Assembly (NCBI GenBank): GCA_021158055.1
Contig: JAGGVJ010000040.1
Coordinates: forward strand, 1-64,000
Direction: 5' to 3'
Origin: Candidatus Iainarchaeum sp.
Lineage (GTDB): Archaea > Iainarchaeota > Iainarchaeia > JAGGVJ01
Length of the DNA stretch: 64,000 bases
Shown here: piece after piece, positions 21,610 through 29,600 of the stretch
Position numbering within the stretch: the first letter of the stretch is position 1
How the letters are laid out: the number at the start of each line of letters is the position of its first letter
The notes under the pieces: model-generated
What the model was told of the DNA's origin: nothing
Database searches by the model: none
Seen by the model: only the letters and a program-made list of their open reading frames with translations
Made by a program: the position numbers and the translations under genes

Positions 21610-22176
21610 ATGAAAAACGGCATCAACATCACTTATTTTGTGCACGGGACAACTTCAGACAACGAGCAGAACATTGCTACCGGCTGGTCTCCCGGCGAAT
21701 TATCAGAACTTGGCAAAGAACAGTCAGTCAAACTGAAAAAGCTCATAAAAAACAAAAAATTCGACGTCGTGTTCTGTTCCGACTTAAAAAGAGCAGTTGA
21801 TTCAGCAAACCTGACTTTCAAAAACACTGTGCAGATCGTTCAGGACAAAAGACTGCGGGAATGCAATTACGGAAACCTTACCGGAAGCAGCTCCAAAAAA
21901 GTGGAATTATTGACTCTGCAGCATATTGAAAACCCTTTTCCTGACGGTGAAAGCTACAGGGACGTTGAAAAAAGAATAAATTCCTTTTTAAATGAACTGG
22001 CAAAAAAATACGCAGGGAAAAACATCGCAATCGTTGCGCACGGGGCTCCTCAGTTAGCCCTGGATGTTTTGCTTAAGAAAAAAACATGGCAACAGGCAAT
22101 TAAAGATGACTGGCGCCTGAAAGAACCGAAAGAATGGAAACCCGGGTGGCGTTATTTACTCAAAAACAACAGTTAA
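21610..22176 (+). CDS. Histidine-phosphatase-family protein lacking the RHG arginine
   Basis: A 188-residue phosphoglycerate-mutase-like protein. The family's N-terminal catalytic block, normally RHG followed by T and N, reads FVHGTTSDN here: the phosphorylated histidine (H12) is kept but the preceding phosphate-binding arginine is valine (V11). Other blocks are present: FCSDLKRAVDSANL, LRECNYGNLTG and VAHGAPQLALD with the second catalytic histidine. Substrate is unknown; the family dephosphorylates sugars, nucleotides and cobalamin precursors. The ATG at 21610 was chosen because the longer frame begins inside the tRNA-Met intron. It is convergent with the rpiA-like gene 14 bp away. Confidence 0.8.
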   Translation: MKNGINITYFVHGTTSDNEQNIATGWSPGELSELGKEQSVKLKKLIKNKKFDVVFCSDLKRAVDSANLTFKNTVQIVQDKRLRECNYGNLTGSSSKKVELLTLQHIENPFPDGESYRDVEKRINSFLNELAKKYAGKNIAIVAHGAPQLALDVLLKKKTWQQAIKDDWRLKEPKEWKPGWRYLLKNNS

Positions 22177-22190
22177 AACCAAAACAGCAC

Positions 22191-22856
22191 TCAAACCCTG
22201 AGAAACTGGTCGTTTTTCTTTTGCACGTGAACGTCATCATAAGTTAAAATAATTGCAACGTCTGCCATTCCCTCAAAATAATTGGAGTCAATCACACCCG
22301 GCACTTCAAATGCCTCGTGGACTAAGTCGCCGTGGTCAAACCTTTTATCAAACTCGACTTCAACAAACTTGTTTCCTGACTCGCTTTCCGAATCACTGAC
22401 CTGTGAAACTTTTCCCATCAAACCGACTTGTTCCGAGAGTCTTTTTATCGCAAACGGGTGCACTTCAAAAACTATTTTTCTGGTCAAATTTTGCTTCCAG
22501 CTAATCTTATCCAAAAGCACCACGCATTTTTTTGCCGAAAAACAAAGAAGATTGTCTTTCAAAAGAGAATCGGACTTTCCCTTCAGAAAATCATAGTTTG
22601 TATCAAGCTCCATTGCCTGTTCAAACATTATGTCCGGGTCGCAGTCAAGCATATTTTTTATGGGAATGTGAAATTGCTCCAGCAAAACCGCGCTTTTTAC
22701 ATTGGACGGGATTCCTGTAATGTTAAGTTCTCCGCAACTTACCCTTACTCCAAGCGCCTTTATGGTTTCGTAAACAAATTCACCACCGCCAAAACCAACA
22801 ACCATGCCGTCTTTGACAAGCATTGCAGCGGTTTGGCCGACAACCTTGATGTTCAT
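22191..22856 (-). CDS. Divergent ribose-5-phosphate isomerase A-like protein
   Basis: A 221-residue protein with the length and layout of RpiA, which interconverts ribose 5-phosphate and ribulose 5-phosphate. VVGFGGGEFVYETI (about residues 19-32) occupies the phosphate-binding VGLGTGST site, and the order GIPSNVKS, DPDIMFEQ, DFLKGK, LLDKIS, EVHPFA matches the family. The catalytic block DGADE of the family is replaced (EQAME here, residues 79-83), and the glutamate general base after KGGG is not obvious; one lysine of KG is kept. It may be a diverged active enzyme or a non-catalytic homologue. The ATG at 22856 is chosen by family length; the frame opens 22 codons earlier. Divergent from the HD gene. 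Confidence 0.65.
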   Translation of the reverse strand: MNIKVVGQTAAMLVKDGMVVGFGGGEFVYETIKALGVRVSCGELNITGIPSNVKSAVLLEQFHIPIKNMLDCDPDIMFEQAMELDTNYDFLKGKSDSLLKDNLLCFSAKKCVVLLDKISWKQNLTRKIVFEVHPFAIKRLSEQVGLMGKVSQVSDSESESGNKFVEVEFDKRFDHGDLVHEAFEVPGVIDSNYFEGMADVAIILTYDDVHVQKKNDQFLRV

Positions 22857-23022
22857 TTCATAAACCCCCAAAAAATAACTCAACTCACAATGCTGTTTTA
22901 CTGAATCAGCAACCAATAACACTTAATTGATTCTGACTAAAAAGCCTTTGTTTTTTAGGAAATCTTTTGTTTCGGGTCCGAATTTCACAACATATTTAAT
23001 CTTTTATATAACATAGTTAATC

Positions 23023-24189
23023 ATGGAATACATTCGCGACAGCGTGCACGACGAAATAGCACTCAACAGGATAGAGTGCGAATGCGTTGATGCCCATGAA
23101 ATGCAGCGGTTGAGGGGGATAAAACAGCTCGGCATGTCTTTTTTGGTCTATCCCAGTGCAAACCATTCAAGGTTTGAGCACAGCCTCGGAACCATGCACA
23201 TAGCAAAAGTCATGGCAAAGTCACTGAAACTTGAAAAGCGTGACGTGCAAAAACTTTCGCTGGCAGGATTGCTTCACGACCTTGGACACGGTCCCTTTTC
23301 ACACGTTTCAGAGATAGTGATAAAACAAAAAACAGGCAAATCTCACGAAAAAATAACAAGAAAACGAATCACTGAATCAAGAATCGGAAAAATACTTGAA
23401 AAATACGATTTTGACGCGGCTGAAATAGCATGTCTTGCAACAGGCAGGGGAGAATTCGGCAAGATAATTTCCGGTGATATTGACGCTGACAGGATGGATT
23501 ACCTGATGAGGGACGCTTACCACACAGGTGTTGTTTACGGGTTGTTTGACATAAAAAGGCTTATCAGGACAATGCGGCTTTTTCGAGGAGACATCGTGCT
23601 TTCAAGAAAAGGAATTGACGCTGCTGAAAGGCTTCTTCTTGCAAGGCACTTCATGCATCTTTCAGTGTACCGGCACCACACAGTGAGAATAATCGGAGAA
23701 ATGATGGTAAGGGCCATTAATTACGGGTTTGAAGAAGACTTGTTTTCACTGGATGAATTCATTTCAATGGACGACGTTGATTTGCTGAGCAGGCTTCGCT
23801 CAAGTTCCGGAAACGCAAAAGAGTTCATTTCAAGGATTGAGTCAAGAAACCTTTTCAAGGAAGCTTCAAGAATCACTGAGCACTCCACAAACAAGCAGCT
23901 TGATAAAAAAAGCCCTGAAAAAATAGCAAAAATCGAGGAAAAAATAGCTGCAGAAGCAGGTCTGGACGCGCTGAACGTTATTCTGGACGTGCAGGGCCCT
24001 GTGAAATCCCCTGAATACAACACCAAAGTAGTAATTGAGCGTTCTCTTTTTCCGCTCGACGAAGTTTCGTTTTTCGCAAAAAATCTGGAAAAAGCAGAAA
24101 ACAGTTTTCGTTACACTGGGGTTTACACTTTGCCTTCCTACAAAAACGAAGTAAAAAAAATAGTGGAAAACATGTTTCCCGCAAACTAA
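23023..24189 (+). CDS. HD-domain phosphohydrolase (dNTPase-like)
   Basis: A 388-residue HD-superfamily protein like bacterial YdhJ and SAMHD1-type dNTP triphosphohydrolases. Metal ligands are visible: H53 in SRFEHSLG, HD in LLHDLGHGPFSH (residues 85-86) and the distal aspartate in GDIDADRMDYLMRD near residue 157. The last is a strong signature of this subgroup. The C-terminal half (helical) follows the family. The ATG at 23023 has no Shine-Dalgarno but follows TTTAAT and TTTATATA by about 15-30 bp, consistent with a leaderless transcript. Likely substrate is dNTP or another nucleotide; the exact one is not established. Confidence 0.9.
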   Translation: MEYIRDSVHDEIALNRIECECVDAHEMQRLRGIKQLGMSFLVYPSANHSRFEHSLGTMHIAKVMAKSLKLEKRDVQKLSLAGLLHDLGHGPFSHVSEIVIKQKTGKSHEKITRKRITESRIGKILEKYDFDAAEIACLATGRGEFGKIISGDIDADRMDYLMRDAYHTGVVYGLFDIKRLIRTMRLFRGDIVLSRKGIDAAERLLLARHFMHLSVYRHHTVRIIGEMMVRAINYGFEEDLFSLDEFISMDDVDLLSRLRSSSGNAKEFISRIESRNLFKEASRITEHSTNKQLDKKSPEKIAKIEEKIAAEAGLDALNVILDVQGPVKSPEYNTKVVIERSLFPLDEVSFFAKNLEKAENSFRYTGVYTLPSYKNEVKKIVENMFPAN

Positions 24190-24213
24190 CCGCCCAGCCA
24201 GGACTTATCCTGT

Positions 24214-25302
24214 CTAGCTGATTATCTCATCAAGTTTGTTTGATTTTACGGCCAATCTTATCTCTTCTGCAATCCGTCTGCCTGTTGAAAGATCCGGTTC
24301 TATGAAGTCAGAGTAAGGCGAGCCGCTCGGAAACAAATTCGTGCCGGCAACAATTCTTGCAGATATTTCAAACACTTTGAATTCAAGGTTATCAGTGCAG
24401 ATGGTCTCAAGGCAAAACGGCCCCGTAAGGCCTCCGAAAATATTTACGGACTCTTCCACGACTTTTTCCCCGAGTTCAAACACTTTTGGAAGAAGCGATT
24501 CTCTTGCGATAATCGGCGCGTTTCCGGTGACAACAAAACTTGGCTGAATTGAATTTTTTGAATGGCCCAAACTTCCTTCGCGCAAAATGCGCATCCTGAA
24601 AAGCTCATCTATGTTTGTTTCTATTCTCCTGTCCATTCCCAAAAGCTCAAGGCTTCCTTTTTTCAGTTGATAGCCCGTGCTTTTCACCGGTGAGTAAAAA
24701 AAATGAAGGTAATACCTTGCTCCAAGAATAAACTCCTGTATTGTGCAGTTTTTGTGTTCCTTGATTTTTTGGTAGAATTCTTCAGCGGTTTCGGTCACAA
24801 AAAAACCCTTGCCTCCTTTTGCCCCGTCAAATTTCACGATTACAGGACCGTCAATTTCCTCCGGAGTGTCATATATCCGCGGAATCGGCACTCCCGCTCC
24901 TTCAAGCCATTTTCGCTCTTTTTTGCGGTCTGATTCAAAAGTCAAAGAGTGCTTGTTTCCAAAAGAAGGCACCTTAAACGACAAAAAGTTTTCTGCTCCG
25001 AGGTATTCAACAAAAGAACCGTGCGGCACAACAATTGCGTTTTTTTCCAGAAGCTTTTTGACAACACCTTCTGAAACAATGTCTTTATATGATTCAACAA
25101 TCAAAAACTCATCCGGGCAGGCCGCCGGAAACGCGTCGTAAAACCTGGGTTTTTCGCCGACTGCAATCCCGATTGTGTGAAATCCCTCTTTTTTTGCCCC
25201 GTGAAATATCTGCAGGCTTGAATGGGAACAGACCGTTGCTATGCTGATGTTTTCCAGGTCATAAGAGCTGATTGTTTCCTTCAATCTTGCATCATTATTC
25301 AT
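24214..25302 (-). CDS. purP: 5-formaminoimidazole-4-carboxamide ribonucleotide synthetase (PurP), copy 1
   Basis: A 362-residue ATP-grasp enzyme of the PurP family, which in archaea makes FAICAR from AICAR, formate and ATP in the ninth step of purine synthesis. The N-terminal CSHSSLQIFHGAKKEGFHT, VKFDGAKGGKGFFV (ATP lysine region), GLTGPFCLETI and FEISARIVAGTNLF (metal-binding C-terminal block) are characteristic. The ATG at 25302 follows AGGTG by six bases. A paralogue ends about 100 bp upstream in the same orientation, so the two are likely cotranscribed. Whether both have the same activity cannot be told; archaea often carry several PurP copies. Confidence 0.9.
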   Translation of the reverse strand: MNNDARLKETISSYDLENISIATVCSHSSLQIFHGAKKEGFHTIGIAVGEKPRFYDAFPAACPDEFLIVESYKDIVSEGVVKKLLEKNAIVVPHGSFVEYLGAENFLSFKVPSFGNKHSLTFESDRKKERKWLEGAGVPIPRIYDTPEEIDGPVIVKFDGAKGGKGFFVTETAEEFYQKIKEHKNCTIQEFILGARYYLHFFYSPVKSTGYQLKKGSLELLGMDRRIETNIDELFRMRILREGSLGHSKNSIQPSFVVTGNAPIIARESLLPKVFELGEKVVEESVNIFGGLTGPFCLETICTDNLEFKVFEISARIVAGTNLFPSGSPYSDFIEPDLSTGRRIAEEIRLAVKSNKLDEIIS

Positions 25303-25403
25303 TTAAACACCTGTGGATTGTTCATTTAGACACCTGACAGCGCACCGGCAAACCGGTAAAACACCGGCTTTGCACAAGCAAACACCGGCTTTCAATCTTT
25401 CAA

Positions 25404-26591
25404 TCATGTTATTATCTTTTCAAGTTCATTCATTTCAAGCGCTCTTCTTATCTCAAGCGCGGTTCTCCTTCCCGTGCTCATGCTGGTTCTCCAGACAGAG
25501 TTTGCGTAAGGGTGGCCCACTGCCATGTGCACGTTTGTCCCGCCCCCGACTCTGGGCGCAACGTCGTAAATGTGATAGTTGAGGTCTTTGTCAACGCAGG
25601 TCTGCAGGCAAAAAGCGCCGATTATTCCCGGCGAGTAATGCTTTTTCGCCGCATCCACGTATTTTTCCCCGAGCTCAAATGCTTTTTCAAGAAGCGACTC
25701 GCGAAGCGTGGCGGAATTGTGACCGCACACAGTGTACTCCGGGGTTTTCTGCGACTCATTTAAGGCAAGCTGCTGGTCTGCCGGAAGCCGGACGTGACCG
25801 TCAAGGCTTGATTCAAACCTCCAGTCCACTCCAAGCAGCTCCAGCCCGCCTTCTGAAAGGGGAGAGTAAAAGAAATCAAGGTTAAAAACAGGCCCTATCA
25901 CATAGCGCTCCATCCTCGCGGATTCAAGGGCCTCGCGGGCAATGACTCCTTGAGATATGAGCGATTCTGATTTTTCAGTGTATTCCTCAAAAGAAGACGC
26001 GGTAAAAAACCCTCTTTCAAGCTTTTTTACTGCGTGAGGCAGCTTTATGATAGACAATTCGTTTATGTCTTTCGGATCAGTGATCTTTTCAGGAAACGGC
26101 AACCCCGCGCGTTCAAGAATCCAGTAGTAGTCCTGTTGTTCGCCGCGTTCCTCGCTTCTGAGCATGTTTCTGCTTCCGACCATGGGAACGGCAAAATCAC
26201 GTTCTATTGCGTCCATGCTGCAATAAGAAGAAAACGACCTGTTCGGGACAAATAAAGTGTTTTTTTCAATGAGCTGTTTTTGGATTCGCGGAGACAGAAT
26301 CTCTGAAAACCTGTCCAAAACCATTACTTCGTCAACAAATCCTTTTTCAACCACTCCCGTGTTTGGATTCCGCCTTGACTTGAAATAAACAGAATAAGTT
26401 TTCTCGCGTCCTTTTTGGCACACTGCAAGGGTCTTGAACCCTTCGTCTATTGCGCCGTCGCAGACGTCGAGCGCGGAGTGAGAACCCACGACACCGATAG
26501 CCAGGTTTTCTGTGTCGTAACTTTCAAGAACTCTCAAAAGATCGTCTTTGTCAACAAATCTGCCCTTAATTGAATCTTCTTCACTTTCCAT
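25404..26591 (-). CDS. PurP paralogue, copy 2
   Basis: A 395-residue relative of the neighbouring PurP, with VVGSHSALDVCDGAIDEGFKT near residue 35, IIKLPHAVKKLERGFF in the ATP-binding region, IGAFCLQTC and VAPRVGGGTNVH near the C-terminus. It differs from copy 1 in ATP-site details (LPHAVKKLERG versus FDGAKGGKG), so its reaction may be different; PurP paralogues in archaea include members without demonstrated FAICAR synthetase activity. Start ATG 26591 lies about 26 bp after TTTTTATT (26612-26620), indicating a leaderless transcript and the promoter of the two-gene unit. Confidence 0.85.
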   Translation of the reverse strand: MESEEDSIKGRFVDKDDLLRVLESYDTENLAIGVVGSHSALDVCDGAIDEGFKTLAVCQKGREKTYSVYFKSRRNPNTGVVEKGFVDEVMVLDRFSEILSPRIQKQLIEKNTLFVPNRSFSSYCSMDAIERDFAVPMVGSRNMLRSEERGEQQDYYWILERAGLPFPEKITDPKDINELSIIKLPHAVKKLERGFFTASSFEEYTEKSESLISQGVIAREALESARMERYVIGPVFNLDFFYSPLSEGGLELLGVDWRFESSLDGHVRLPADQQLALNESQKTPEYTVCGHNSATLRESLLEKAFELGEKYVDAAKKHYSPGIIGAFCLQTCVDKDLNYHIYDVAPRVGGGTNVHMAVGHPYANSVWRTSMSTGRRTALEIRRALEMNELEKIIT

Positions 26592-26675
26592 AATACACTT
26601 TGTGAACGCAAAAATAAAAAGGTTTCAATTTACTTTCACATAACCGCAATTCAAGAAAATTACAGACAACCAGAA

Positions 26676-29600
26676 TCAGGCAAGTTCCACGTTGTATTTC
26701 CAGCTGCACTTTCCGTTTGCAGGAATGCACGCCTGAATATTGTAAATTCCCGGCGGGACAACAACAAACACCTGACCGCCTGCCCCCGTGAACGGGCCGA
26801 ACTCTTCAGAATCACTCACCCTCACTGCCTCGGCAGTTACCTCGCCTGAGTAAAGAGCCGAGCAATCTGTTACAGTAATCTTGAACCGAGAATAATAGCT
26901 CACATCCCACGAGTCAAGGCTCGGGGTGCTTCCGGAAGTGAAATTTGCCTTCAGTTTAATCGGGACGCTCCCGACCGTTGCTGAAATGTTCTGCCCGTTT
27001 TGAACATTTGAAATCAAAACATTGTCATCTGACGCTTTCAAAACATCAACTGTAAGGATAGAGTTTCCCGGCGTGGTCTTTGAAAAAGTTATTACTCCCC
27101 ACTTGCTGAAATTCACGGGGTCAATCGCAGGCGTGGTGAAACTCCCGCTTGACTGCGTGCCTGAAAGAACCACGCTCTCACCAGACAACTCCGTGTCTGA
27201 ATAAGCTCCGTCAGACAAACTCAAACTTACAGTTGCAAGACCTGAATCATTCACAAACACAACTTCAGTAAACTCACCGCCCCAATAAGTGCCATCGCTT
27301 GCCTTTGCTTTGATCTGCCACAAACCAGGCTCCCCAACAGCAGTGAAAGAATAACTGCCTGAACTTTGAACTGCAGGGTTCAATATCTCATTTCCCAAAC
27401 CATCCAAAACCCTAAAGTCATACTGAACAATCGGGTCGCCGTTCGGATCAATCGCGGTGGCAGCCGCCTCAACTGCGTCCCCAAGTTCAAACAAAGCCAA
27501 GTTAAGCGAAACGTCTGTTATCACAGGCGCCCCAAACTGCTCCTGCGCACCCAAACCGACTGCCGGTTCAGAAGAAGCGTATTTTCGGATAAGGATGTCA
27601 TCCCAGTAATGCTGACCGGTACTCGGATCATAACCTATGCTCATCCTTACCTTGTCTATTGAAGATGCTGCTGATGTGGGGAGGTCATTGCCCTTTACCT
27701 GACCGCTTATTTTAATAAACGGATATCTGTCATTCACGGTATCAAAAGCCAATTCAATTTCATACCATACATTTGCAGACCATAATGTATCAACGGGCAA
27801 ATTTACACGTCCAGTGTCTGCCTGATATTTAAAATGACCGTCCTGATGCATTGTTATGCCTAAATAATTATTGCCTGCATCAGATTCCCCGACAAAAGTT
27901 CTTGAACCCCCTGATGTTCTCCTCATACGAACTTTTAAGATGCCGGTATCAAAATCCACTGCTTTATTAACGCCGCTTTCAGGATAACCATCATGGCTCG
28001 CTGCTCTCAAGCCCCCGTAAACAACACTGCTTTGCACGTCAATATCATTCTGACCAACCCACCCTCCTTGACCGTTCAAATCCCCTGCATTGTAGTTTTC
28101 AAAATCATCAAAAAAATCAAATGTTTCCATGCCGTTGCTCACACCCCCCGCAACCGGATTACCGTAATACATGTAAATATCTGTGGAACCGTTCGCAGGA
28201 ATGCTTGGGACCTTTACCCAAACCTTCGTGTCCGCAGTGTTGCACCCGGACTCAATCCAGTAACTCAGCTCATGTGTCCCGGAAACATCAGTAAACCTCA
28301 AATCACTGCAATCACTGCACATTGCACCTGCAGAAACCAACGACTCGGAATCAAACTCAACCAACACCTGAAAATCAGTCAGATCAGAACCGCTCAACTC
28401 AGCCATGGTAATCGGTTTCCTGTACAGCCAATCAGAACCCCACCAGCCGCTGACAATAACGCTCTCACTGAAAACACTACTTTCGTGACCGTCAACATCA
28501 ACCACTGTCACTTCAACAGCCCATGTTCCCGCGACATCGGGAGTGAAAGAATACTCACTGCCTGCCGGGGTTACGGGACCTGCGAATATACTTCCACCAG
28601 GGCTTTTTACAGTGAAAGAATAACTCTCAATCGTTCCAACTCCTTGCGGGTCATCTGCAGTGGCGGTTGCTGTCACACTTTGACCTATTTCCAAAGAAGC
28701 GGGGTTGAACAAAACACCTGTGACAAAAGGACCGTCTTCCTGTTCTTGATCGCCCAGAATTACTGTCGGTTCCTGAACAATGTTAAGAGCCGAATAATTC
28801 CTGACAAACACATTGGCTCCCTGATGGGCATTCTTATAATCTATATGTGGGCTGCCGGCGTAATACTCACCGTAAACAATCACCCCGACGTGGTTACCTA
28901 CAGAAATCCATGGGTCCTCCGAATTCGCGCTCCTGAAATACCAGCGGTACTGCGTGGGCGACGCTGACTGGGATGATTTTTTCACGTTCTTCAAGGCATT
29001 TGAATAACAGCAGACAATTTCCGACGGGTAAGTTATCAGCCAGTGGGAATAATCCCCTGTTGAAAGCAAAACCTCATCATAAGAAATACCACTGAAATTC
29101 ATGTAAAAATCAGATGACGCAGTAATATCCGGGACATAAGTTCCGGAAGAGTGATTCGGCTGCAAGTTATAATTCCACGAAGCCCAACCCCCTACGTCGT
29201 CGTTCCTGATTACAAAAGTCCAGCCGCCGCCGTCCAACGACATGTCACAATAAACCTGAAAAGGAACACCATCCGGATCAATCCAGTAAACACCATCCAT
29301 TGAAGAACCATTGCTGCGGACTTCCGTGCAGGACTTCCCAGCGGGAGAGACATCTGAACCGAAAACAACGGATTCCAGACTTGCGCTATCTGCAAGGGCA
29401 TTTCCGTAATACATGTAAACAACTGAAGAAGAATCCCCTGATATAACAGGTATCTCAACCCTCACTTTCGTGTCTGGAGTATTGCAGCCGGACTCAATCC
29501 AGTAACTTAATTCCTGAATACCGGACATATCCGCAAATCTTAAGTCGCCGCAATCATCTTTCATAGCTCCTGAAGAAATCAGGGACTGGGAATCGAATTC

